Assembly (NCBI GenBank): GCA_902796985.1
Contig: CADBRC010000015.1
Coordinates: 1 to 6,011 of the forward strand
Length of the DNA: 6,011 bases
Source: an uncultured Spirochaetaceae bacterium
Lineage (GTDB): Bacteria > Spirochaetota > Spirochaetia > Treponematales > Treponemataceae
Reading direction: 5' to 3'
Part shown: one piece after another, positions 1 to 5,743 of the stretch
How the letters are laid out: every line of letters starts with the position of its first letter
How positions within the stretch are numbered: the stretch's first letter is position 1
Program-made: the position numbers and the translations under genes
Notes under the pieces: model-generated
Told to the model about the DNA's origin: nothing
The model's input: only the letters and a program-made list of their open reading frames with translations
Databases searched by the model: none

Positions 1-561
1 AACGGAATCTACACGGATGAGGATCGTATGCAGATTCAGGTTGAGGTTTCTCAGCTTGTCGCCGAGGTCGATCGCATCGCTTCCTCTGCGCAGTTCAATG
101 GACTGAACATGCTCACTGGACGCTATGCACAGAACTCTGTCGCGAACGAGACCATGCTGTTCCACGTTGGAGCCAATATGGATCAGCGTATGGCTGCCTA
201 TGTCGGAACTATGACCGCACAGGCGCTCGGACTCAGGTCCACGCAGGGTACTGACGAAATCATGAGCCTTTCAACTCCTGATTCCGCCAATGTCGCCATC
301 GGCACGATTGACAACGCACTGAAGCTTGTCAACAAGCAGCGTGCGGATCTCGGAGCGTATCAGAACCGCCTTGAGGAGACTTCTTACGGTCTCGGAATCG
401 CGGCTGAGAACACTCAGGCTGCGGAGTCTACTATCCGTGATACGGATATGGCTTCTGAGATGGTCGAGTTCACCAAGAACCAGATCCTCTCACAGTCTGG
501 AACGGCTATGCTTGCCCAGGCCAACAATTCGGCTGAAAGCGTGCTTGCCCTGCTCCGCTAG
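1..561 (+). CDS. flaB: FlaB-type flagellin core filament protein, 5' truncated
   Basis: Subunit of the periplasmic flagellar filament core, exported by the flagellar type III system. The frame is open from base 1, so the gene begins upstream; 186 residues are present. Spirochaete FlaB proteins are about 285 residues, so roughly the first 100 are missing. The visible start, [19 protein letters not shown], is the conserved D1 helix, followed by [11 protein letters not shown], typical of flagellins. A short variable segment follows, then the C-terminal D1/D0 helices ([18 protein letters not shown]) and the terminal SVLALLR. The ATG at base 28 is an internal methionine, not the start. There is no cysteine, as expected for an exported filament protein. 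Which FlaB paralogue this is cannot be decided, because treponemes carry several nearly identical ones. A strong hairpin and terminator follow the stop codon, suggesting an abundant transcript ending before flaG. Confidence 0.95.
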   Translation, partial: NGIYTDEDRMQIQVEVSQLVAEVDRIASSAQFNGLNMLTGRYAQNSVANETMLFHVGANMDQRMAAYVGTMTAQALGLRSTQGTDEIMSLSTPDSANVAIGTIDNALKLVNKQRADLGAYQNRLEETSYGLGIAAENTQAAESTIRDTDMASEMVEFTKNQILSQSGTAMLAQANNSAESVLALLR

Positions 562-577
562 AAGAGGGAAGGAAAAC

Positions 578-625
578 TGTACTTTGTTTAAGAGATAACT
601 GGATGTCATCTTTTGACAAAGTACA
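578..625 (+). promoter_or_regulatory. Long imperfect hairpin between flaB and flaG
   Basis: The outer arms TGTACTTTGT (578-587) and ACAAAGTACA (616-625) are perfect 10-base inverted repeats. Pairing continues inward with a G-U pair (588-615), a one-base bulge at 589 and seven more pairs (590-596 with 608-614, one of them G-U). The loop is about 11 bases (597-607) and contains GGA at 601-603. It lies 16 bases after the flagellin stop codon and just before the terminator stem. It could protect the flagellin mRNA 3' end or bind a regulator. The pairing is seen directly; the role is inferred. Confidence 0.6.
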
Positions 626-629
626 AGAG

Positions 630-664
630 AAAGTGGGAGGGGTGCGCCCCCTTCCCCCTTTTTC
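630..664 (+). terminator. Intrinsic terminator after the flagellin gene
   Basis: A GC-rich stem forms around the loop TGCG (643-646). GGGG (639-642) pairs with CCCC (647-650). After a small bulge, GGGA (635-638) pairs with TCCC (653-656), and the AAAG/CTTT ends (630-633 with 658-661) can pair too. A run of T residues follows at 659-663. This is a typical Rho-independent terminator for the upstream flagellin transcript. Some readthrough may feed flaG, since only 23 bases separate the T run from the flaG start. Confidence 0.8.
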
Positions 665-671
665 AATTTTC

Positions 672-677
672 AGGAGG
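672..677 (+). promoter_or_regulatory. Ribosome binding site of flaG (decides the start)
   Basis: AGGAGG lies 9 bases before the ATG at 687. An in-frame ATG also exists at 603, but it sits inside the hairpin, has no Shine-Dalgarno sequence, and would add 28 residues encoded across the terminator. The strong site here makes 687 the start. Confidence 0.85.
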
Positions 678-686
678 AAAGTGTCC

Positions 687-1079
687 ATGAATACAGCAAT
701 CAGTATGATTGGGCAGATGGCGGCCACGGATGGCCTGTACAAGACTCCAGCAGCATCAAAAGGTAAAAAGGCTTATAGCGGAAATCCGACGGAGGCCGTG
801 TTAAGCAATTTTCCGAACAGTGCGGCTGAAGTTGCGGAAACTCTGTCTCAAAACATTGCCGACACCAAGAACAGCGTTGAGAAGGTTTTGAAGACCTCAG
901 ATGTTGTCCTCGGTAGGACGTTGCAGTTTTCTGTGAACCAAGAGTTGGGAAGGATTGTAGTCAAGGTTATCGATCCGAACACTCAGCGGGTCATACGGGA
1001 AATCCCGTCAGAGGATATGCAGAAGTTGCAGGCATACTTTAAAGATGCCGCCGGCTTGATTTTTGATGAGAATGTATAA
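687..1079 (+). CDS. flaG: FlaG family flagellar protein
   Basis: FlaG proteins are small and often encoded next to flagellin and fliD; in several bacteria they affect filament length or assembly. This one has 130 residues, the usual size. The N-terminal 70 residues are low in complexity and variable. The conserved FlaG domain covers about residues 75-130: QFSVNQELGRIVVKVID, then the signature RVIREIPSEDMQKL (101-114) and a final amphipathic stretch. No signal peptide or cysteine is present, consistent with cytoplasmic synthesis and export through the flagellar apparatus, or with a filament-associated role. It is flanked on both sides by terminators, so its level may be set separately from flagellin and fliD. 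The family call is firm; the exact function in spirochaetes is not settled. Confidence 0.9.
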   Translation: MNTAISMIGQMAATDGLYKTPAASKGKKAYSGNPTEAVLSNFPNSAAEVAETLSQNIADTKNSVEKVLKTSDVVLGRTLQFSVNQELGRIVVKVIDPNTQRVIREIPSEDMQKLQAYFKDAAGLIFDENV

Positions 1080-1081
1080 GC

Positions 1082-1119
1082 AACTACGCTGTCTCAAGGG
1101 ACAGCGTAGTTCTTCTTTT
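1082..1119 (+). terminator. Intrinsic terminator between flaG and fliD
   Basis: AACTACGCTGTC (1082-1093) and GACAGCGTAGTT (1100-1111) form a perfect 12-base-pair stem with a 6-base loop. It is followed by TCTTCTTTT (1111-1119). It begins two bases after the flaG stop codon. The T run makes it directional for + strand transcripts; the reverse orientation lacks one. It ends only 19 bases before the fliD ATG. Confidence 0.85.
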
Positions 1120-1137
1120 AAATGAGGGGGCGGGACT

Positions 1138-3216
1138 ATGGCAGACGGGTTGAGTATACCTGGAGTTTCGGACAAATACAAAACCAATGATCTCGTTGAG
1201 GCCTTGATGGAGGTGGAGCGGATTCCCCTGAAAAGGGAAGAGTCCAACCGCGAGAAGTATCAGGGCCAGCAGGACGCCTGGAGGGGCGTGAACCAGAAGG
1301 TTTCTGCCCTCAGGGAAAGCGTTAAGACCCTCTATTCATTTGATAATCCTTTTAACAGCAAGAATGCAGGTTCCTCCGATGAGAACGCGATAACGGCGGA
1401 TGCCGACCGTGACGCGGAAGTCGGCGACTTCAAGATTGAAGTCGTCCAGGAGGCGACGGCAGACCGCTTTTTGAGCGGCAACATAGACAAGAATTACAAG
1501 GTCGAGGCCGGACGCTATGTCTTCGGCGTCGGCGACAAGACGATAGATTTTAACTGGAAGGGCGGCAAGCTCCCGGATTTTGTGAAGGCGCTGAACAAGC
1601 GCGGTACTGACCTGCTTAAGGTGAGCGTCATCGGCGTGAGCAAGAAGGACAGTGCGCTCCTCATTGAAGGGCTCAAGGAAGGGGCTGAGAACAAGCTCGT
1701 CTTCAAGGAGAAGGCCCTCGAGTTTGCCAAGGCAATCGATATGGTGGGGGAAGCCAAGATGGAGACGTCCAGCCTTTCCTCATCCCTTATGGACTATAAA
1801 GTTCCGGCAACGAACGATGCTGTGGTTCAGTCGGATATGCCTGCCCTGTCCAAGGGCGGCGTGACGATGCAGGACGGCAGCATTTCTATTCCTGCACGGA
1901 ATGCGATAGAGATTCCTCTGGCTGCCGGCCTCAATGCTGACGGGCACCAGATGCTTGAGTTCACGTTCAAGGCGGAGGAAACCGTCGACATCACCGAGAG
2001 TTTCAACAACTCGCTTGCCAATCCCGACCTGCCGGATGCGGGAAGCGTTACGTTCGGCGGCATAACGATTTACAATGAGAAGAGCGATGCTTCGCTCGAT
2101 GCGGCCCTCGTCAAGGATGATAAAGTGCCGCTCAATCCCATAGAGGACTCCAACTACATTGCAATCCGCAACAAAGACGGGTCGGAGACACCTGTAGACA
2201 TAAGCTCGCTCCCCGTGGACGAAGACGGGAACGTGACCGTCTCGATATCCCTCGATGACTATCCGGATGCGGAAGGTCTGATTATCCGTAACTCCAACAC
2301 GGGAAAGGCCATTACGATGAGCGTGCCCCAGTCGTTCGACGCGGCGCAGGCGAGGGGATACAATCCCAAGCACGCCATTACGAGCGCGGGCGATGCAACG
2401 CTGAAGTACGAAGGCATAACGATAACCCGCGGCTCCAACGACATAGACGACATTGTCCCAGAGGTGACCCTGCACGTTCATGGCAAGACAGAGCGGCCCG
2501 CGACGATAAGCGTCACGAGCGATAAGGAGGCGGTCAAGGATGCCCTTATTACGTTCGTCGGTAATTACAACCAGGTGCTGGCGGAGATAAACATCCTGAC
2601 GAGCAACAAGCCTGAGATCATCACGGAGCTGGACTATCTGTCAAGCGATGAGAAGGAGAAAGCGGAGGAGAAGCTCGGCATGTTTATGGGAGACTTTACG
2701 CTGAACAACGGCAAGTCTTCCATGCAGAGAATCGTAACTGCTGCCTATCCGCATTCCGAGTTTGCCGAAATCACGATGCTCAATCAGATAGGCATTTCCT
2801 CCAACGCTGCGACCAACAGTACGAGCTACAGTGCATCGCGTCTGAGGGGCTATCTTGAAATCGACGAAAAGAAGCTGGATGCTGCGATAGACAACAACCT
2901 TGACGACATAAAGAAGCTCTTCGGCTACGACAAGGACGGAGACCTGATTGCGGATGACGGCATAGCCTATATGCTGGAGAAGCAGACGGCTTCCTGGACC
3001 CAGGCCGGAGGCATCATCGCATCCAAGATGAACACGCTCGACTCCCAGATAGAGAGCTCCAATAAGAAAATCTCGGAGCTGCAGGTGCAGCTGGACCGGA
3101 AGGAGAGCAACCTGAAGGCGAAGTATTCGAACATGGAAGGAACCCTGAACAGCCTTGAGAGCCAGCAGAAGTCCATCCAGAATACCTTCTCCAATGCTTC
3201 CAACAACAATAAATAG
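1138..3216 (+). CDS. fliD: Flagellar filament cap protein FliD (HAP2), long form
   Basis: FliD caps the growing filament and helps fold flagellin; here it would act at the tip of periplasmic flagella. At 692 residues it is much longer than the roughly 470 of E. coli FliD, and spirochaete FliD proteins are generally long. The N-terminal domain (about residues 1-110) starts DGLSIPGVSDKYKTNDLVEALM, with the classic motif of small residues followed by a helix. Residues about 110-420 are an extended beta-rich variable region. The C-terminal FliD domain starts near 420 with EGITITRGSNDIDDIVPEVT, continues through FVGNYNQVLAEIN and GYLEIDEKKLDAAI (about 571), and ends in a coiled coil at about 629-688. 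No cysteine is present. A GAGGGGG ribosome binding site (1124-1130) lies 7 bases before the ATG. The next gene starts 12 bases after the stop, so the two are co-transcribed. Confidence 0.95.
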   Translation: MADGLSIPGVSDKYKTNDLVEALMEVERIPLKREESNREKYQGQQDAWRGVNQKVSALRESVKTLYSFDNPFNSKNAGSSDENAITADADRDAEVGDFKIEVVQEATADRFLSGNIDKNYKVEAGRYVFGVGDKTIDFNWKGGKLPDFVKALNKRGTDLLKVSVIGVSKKDSALLIEGLKEGAENKLVFKEKALEFAKAIDMVGEAKMETSSLSSSLMDYKVPATNDAVVQSDMPALSKGGVTMQDGSISIPARNAIEIPLAAGLNADGHQMLEFTFKAEETVDITESFNNSLANPDLPDAGSVTFGGITIYNEKSDASLDAALVKDDKVPLNPIEDSNYIAIRNKDGSETPVDISSLPVDEDGNVTVSISLDDYPDAEGLIIRNSNTGKAITMSVPQSFDAAQARGYNPKHAITSAGDATLKYEGITITRGSNDIDDIVPEVTLHVHGKTERPATISVTSDKEAVKDALITFVGNYNQVLAEINILTSNKPEIITELDYLSSDEKEKAEEKLGMFMGDFTLNNGKSSMQRIVTAAYPHSEFAEITMLNQIGISSNAATNSTSYSASRLRGYLEIDEKKLDAAIDNNLDDIKKLFGYDKDGDLIADDGIAYMLEKQTASWTQAGGIIASKMNTLDSQIESSNKKISELQVQLDRKESNLKAKYSNMEGTLNSLESQQKSIQNTFSNASNNNK

Positions 3217-3227
3217 GGGATGGGGAA

Positions 3228-3812
3228 ATGTTTCTTAAAGTGAACGGGCAGGATGTGGATGTGACTCTTGAGGACGAGAAGACGGTGGGCGACGTCCTTA
3301 AGTCTTTTGAGGATGCCGCTTCCCAGAACGATGCAACTACGGTTAAAATCGTGCTTGACGGGGAGCAGGTTTCCCCGGATAAGTTTGATTCGATTCTGGA
3401 TTATCCGTTGGGCGAGAAGACTTCCTTGGAGCTCACGGTTCTGACCAAGGGCCAGCTAGTTGATTCCCTGAAGGATATAGCAGCCAGAATAAGTTCGCTT
3501 TCTCTTGGAGACATTCCTGTCCTCCTGCAGGGCGGCAAAGATAAGGAGGCTGCCTCCATCATTGACAGCCTCGCTTCTGACTGCAATGCTTTCTTCCATA
3601 CGGCGACAATGACTTCGCTCTTCCCCGAGATTTACGGCAAGCTGACGATAGACGGGGCTGGTTTTTTGGATTTCTTCAAGGATTTCCTGCCTATCCTTTC
3701 CGACTTCAAGGATGCGATGGAGGGCAATGATACCGTCACGGTCGGGGATCTGGCGGAATATGAGATAAGCCCCCGGCTCAAGGCAATTACCCAGGCAATA
3801 TCGACCCTTTAA
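3228..3812 (+). CDS. Unrecognised 194-residue protein downstream of fliD; candidate flagellar chaperone
   Basis: I do not recognise a named family. Residues 1-72 read like a ubiquitin-like beta-grasp fold: a first hairpin (MFLKVNGQDVDVTL), a helix (TVGDVLKSFEDAA), strand TVKIVLDGEQV and a final strand SLELTVL. Residues 73-194 are almost entirely helical, with amphipathic stretches around LVDSLKDIAARIS, KEAASIIDSLASDCNAFF and GFLDFFKDFLPILSDF. The protein is acidic, has no signal peptide or membrane segment, and contains one cysteine (about C119), unlike the exported flagellar proteins upstream, so it is probably cytoplasmic. It begins 12 bases after fliD, the place where many bacteria keep the helical export chaperones fliS and fliT. 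A chaperone or export-regulator role for FliD or flagellin is therefore plausible but inferred only from position and fold. A GGGGA site precedes the ATG; an ATG at 3220 is out of frame. Confidence 0.85.
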   Translation: MFLKVNGQDVDVTLEDEKTVGDVLKSFEDAASQNDATTVKIVLDGEQVSPDKFDSILDYPLGEKTSLELTVLTKGQLVDSLKDIAARISSLSLGDIPVLLQGGKDKEAASIIDSLASDCNAFFHTATMTSLFPEIYGKLTIDGAGFLDFFKDFLPILSDFKDAMEGNDTVTVGDLAEYEISPRLKAITQAISTL

Positions 3813-3841
3813 TTGATAGGCTTTTTGCTGTGTGATATTGT
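3813..3841 (+). promoter_or_regulatory. Candidate sigma70 promoter for the PilZ gene
   Basis: TTGATA (3813-3818) and TATTGT (3836-3841) are separated by exactly 17 bases, with TG at 3833-3834 giving an extended -10. The predicted start near 3848 would leave a leader of about 29 bases containing the AAGGGG ribosome binding site (3865-3870). This would let the PilZ gene be expressed apart from fliD. No experimental support; short AT-rich gaps produce such matches by chance. Confidence 0.4.
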
Positions 3842-3876
3842 CTTTTCTGCCGATTTTGATATATAAGGGGTAGACT

Positions 3877-4974
3877 ATGCCGTTTGTTAATGCGAATTTG
3901 CTTCTGGATGTTGAGAGAAAGGCCGGTGTCAACAGCGCGATGTATGCAGTTATGGGCGTTGTGCTCTGCATAATCGTCGGTGCGACTTTTGTCGGACTTG
4001 TCCTTGCCAAGATACGGGCGGCCAGGGCGAAAAATAACTGGCTTGAGGTGAACAAGGACAAGCCGACCAAAAAAGAGAATATCAACAATGTCGCGCAGCT
4101 CGCGGGTCTGAACGCTGAGGAAAAGAAAATCCTTGAGGCAACCTGCAAGAAATTTACTCCCAGGAACTTGGAATACCTCATCCGTGATAAGGATGCCATA
4201 AAAGAACTTTTCAGAAAACAGTACGAGGATATGAAGAGTGTCCGTGCTGACGAGCAGAAGATGCAGTCCTTCTTTGATATGCGCTACAAGATTGACAAGG
4301 CGCACGAGAACCTGACGATGCTGACCAATGCAAAGGCGATTCCCGAGGGCCAGAAACTGACCTTCATGGACAGCAGCCATTACCAGTGGACGCTGACGCT
4401 GGACAGGGTTGACAACCAGGGAATTGTCCTTTCCATACCGCAGCAGCTGCATGCGAGCGACAAGAAACCCGCCCCCCTTGCAAAGTTTGTGATGACGTTC
4501 AGGACTGACTCCGGTTCTTCCTATGCGCTCTTGTCGCGTGTCGTCCGCTATGAGGAGGAGAAGAGCGGCAAATTTATCCTCATCGCGTCCTCCAACTCCA
4601 CGCTGACCGCTGCCCAGCGGCGTACTTCCAAGCGTCACCCCTTGTCAGTTCCCTGCAAGTTCTCATCTGTCAAGGCCATCAAGCAGGGGAATGCCGTTAA
4701 TTACGAGATTGCTGAGAAGCGCTATGACGGACAGTTGCATGACATCTCCACGGGCGGCTGTCGCTTTGACTGCCAGATACCGATAAAGCAGGGGCAGTAT
4801 CTGAGTCTGGAATTCAGCATCGGTAGTACTCCCATACAGGTCATCGGATACATCGTCATGACGACGAAGGATTCTGCCGCCGAAAGCAACATGTATTTCC
4901 TCCATGTTAAGTTCGTGGATCTCGGCATTGCCGACAGGAACAGAATAGCTGCCTTTGTGTATGACTATGACTAG
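3877..4974 (+). CDS. Membrane-anchored YcgR-like PilZ protein, c-di-GMP receptor
   Basis: This 365-residue protein has a membrane helix at about residues 21-44 (AMYAVMGVVLCIIVGATFVG), followed by basic residues (KIRAARAK), so the bulk should be cytoplasmic. A charged helical linker covers about 60-150. Residues about 155-245 are beta-rich and resemble the N-terminal domain of YcgR-type proteins (LTLDRVDNQGIVLSIPQQ; ILIASSNSTLTAAQRR). The PilZ domain follows, with both c-di-GMP contact motifs intact: RxxxR at R249-R253 (RTSKR) and DxSxxG at D289-G294 (DISTGG). YcgR-type proteins bind c-di-GMP and modulate flagellar motor behaviour or motility; a membrane anchor is not found in E. coli YcgR. 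The flagellar neighbours support a motility role, but the partner is unknown. AAGGGG lies 6 bases before the ATG. The neighbouring gap holds a possible own promoter. Confidence 0.88.
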   Translation: MPFVNANLLLDVERKAGVNSAMYAVMGVVLCIIVGATFVGLVLAKIRAARAKNNWLEVNKDKPTKKENINNVAQLAGLNAEEKKILEATCKKFTPRNLEYLIRDKDAIKELFRKQYEDMKSVRADEQKMQSFFDMRYKIDKAHENLTMLTNAKAIPEGQKLTFMDSSHYQWTLTLDRVDNQGIVLSIPQQLHASDKKPAPLAKFVMTFRTDSGSSYALLSRVVRYEEEKSGKFILIASSNSTLTAAQRRTSKRHPLSVPCKFSSVKAIKQGNAVNYEIAEKRYDGQLHDISTGGCRFDCQIPIKQGQYLSLEFSIGSTPIQVIGYIVMTTKDSAAESNMYFLHVKFVDLGIADRNRIAAFVYDYD

Positions 4975-4994
4975 TCAGGCGTTTAAGAAAGCTA

Positions 4995-5023
4995 TTGTTT
5001 TTAACAGAATTTTACGTTATAAT
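4995..5023 (+). promoter_or_regulatory. Strong sigma70-type promoter, near-leaderless
   Basis: TTGTTT (4995-5000) and a perfect TATAAT (5018-5023) are 17 bases apart. The expected transcription start is at about 5029-5031, only 3-5 bases before the ATG at 5034. It separates the flagellar/PilZ part from the t6A genes, so it should drive the 87-residue gene, tsaE and tsaB. Confidence 0.75.
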
Positions 5024-5033
5024 AGATAATACA

Positions 5034-5297
5034 ATGCGAGTGGCAGAGATTAAATCTATTTCAAAGGAAGAAGGCTATATCTACTATATAAATCGCTATA
5101 AGGCGACGGCAGTGATAGAGTACCTTTCCAAAGAGGCTTCCTTTCCCTTTTCTTTTTATGTTGAGATAAATCCCTTGGGAATGAGGTCGTATCATGTGAA
5201 CGATATTCCCAGGACGCTCGACTACCCCCTTCTTCCGGTGATGAAGGCTCTCAAAGAATACGTCATCAAGATGGACAAGAACCGCGAGCTGCCATGA
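5034..5297 (+). CDS. Unknown 87-residue protein upstream of tsaE
   Basis: I do not recognise a family. The protein has no signal peptide, membrane segment, cysteine or clear metal-binding motif. It reads as a small mixed alpha/beta domain: a strand-rich first half (EGYIYYINRYKATAVIEYL, FPFSFYVEINPLG) and a last helix (LLPVMKALKEYVIKMDKN). The start is ATG at 5034; a TTG at 4995 in the same frame is part of the -35 box and should be untranscribed. There is no Shine-Dalgarno sequence, consistent with a leaderless mRNA. Its stop codon overlaps the tsaE start (ATGA at 5294-5297), so it is translationally coupled to tsaE. It is a real gene judged by the promoter, the overlap and its protein-like composition. 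A link to tRNA modification is only guilt by association. Confidence 0.8.
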   Translation: MRVAEIKSISKEEGYIYYINRYKATAVIEYLSKEASFPFSFYVEINPLGMRSYHVNDIPRTLDYPLLPVMKALKEYVIKMDKNRELP

Positions 5298-5743
5298 CGG
5301 GCGGAAGCTTCGTTTTTACGCCTCAATCCGAAGAAGAGACGATTGCCCTTGGTGAACGGATTGGCAGGCTTTTGAAGGCCGGCGATGTCATAGCGATGAC
5401 CGGTACGCTTGGAGCAGGAAAGACGACAATCACCAAAGGTATAGCGAAAGCTCTTGGGGTTGAGGACACGGTAACCAGCCCGACTTTCTGTCTGGTCAGT
5501 GAGTATGAAGGGGGCAGAATGCCGCTCTACCATATTGATGCCTACCGTTTGGACGGAGAGGAGGACTTCCTGAATCTGGGGGTCGAAGAGATGCTCTATG
5601 GCAAGGGGGTCTCGGTCATAGAGTGGAGCGAGAACGTCGGTTCCTGCCTGCCCAAGAGGACTATCCGGATGAGCCTGTCACCCAGGGAGGACGGCAGCCG
5701 GGAAATAAAGATAGACAACTGGAACAACGGTATAATCGAATGA
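5294..5743 (+). CDS. tsaE: tRNA t6A biosynthesis ATPase TsaE
   Basis: TsaE is the small P-loop ATPase that works with TsaB and TsaD to transfer the threonylcarbamoyl group to A37 of tRNAs reading ANN codons; it is cytoplasmic and bacteria-specific. The protein has 149 residues, the family's usual length. Walker A is GTLGAGKTT at residues 37-45 (lysine 43). The family motif TSPTF follows at 61-65. YHIDAYRL (79-86) carries the conserved aspartate 82, and VIEWSE (108-113) holds the family's conserved glutamate and tryptophan. All key residues are present, so it should be active. It starts by ATGA overlap with the preceding gene and ends by ATGA overlap with tsaB. The ribosome binding site is weak, so translation probably depends on ribosomes finishing the upstream gene. 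Confidence 0.96.
   Translation: MTGGSFVFTPQSEEETIALGERIGRLLKAGDVIAMTGTLGAGKTTITKGIAKALGVEDTVTSPTFCLVSEYEGGRMPLYHIDAYRLDGEEDFLNLGVEEMLYGKGVSVIEWSENVGSCLPKRTIRMSLSPREDGSREIKIDNWNNGIIE

Noticed and set aside
613..618. A perfect TTGACA that could be a -35 box for flaG
   Set aside because: The bases 17 downstream are G-rich (GGAGGG), with no -10 element at any acceptable spacing; the hexamer is part of the hairpin arm.
603..686. In-frame ATG at 603 that would extend FlaG by 28 residues
   Set aside because: It has no ribosome binding site, lies in a hairpin and reads through a terminator; AGGAGG before 687 fits better and gives the usual FlaG length.
1780..2481. A 233-codon open frame on the - strand inside fliD
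   Set aside because: It lies wholly antisense to the well-supported fliD frame, its translation is rich in Arg, Val and His with no recognisable domain, and it is explained by codon bias of the + strand gene.
3849..3856. GCCGATTT resembling a sigma28 -10 (GCCGATAA) before the PilZ gene
   Set aside because: The position where the TAAA -35 should be reads GTGT, so only half of the sigma28 consensus is present.
3456..4638. Two long - strand open frames of 247 and 283 codons opposite the 194-residue and PilZ genes
   Set aside because: Both are antisense to genes with better start signals and recognisable domains, cross the intergenic gap without signals, and overlap each other; their translations show no domain I recognise.
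5731..5736. TATAAT just before the tsaB start
   Set aside because: It is inside the tsaE coding sequence and no -35 lies at proper spacing; the ATGA overlap already explains tsaB expression.
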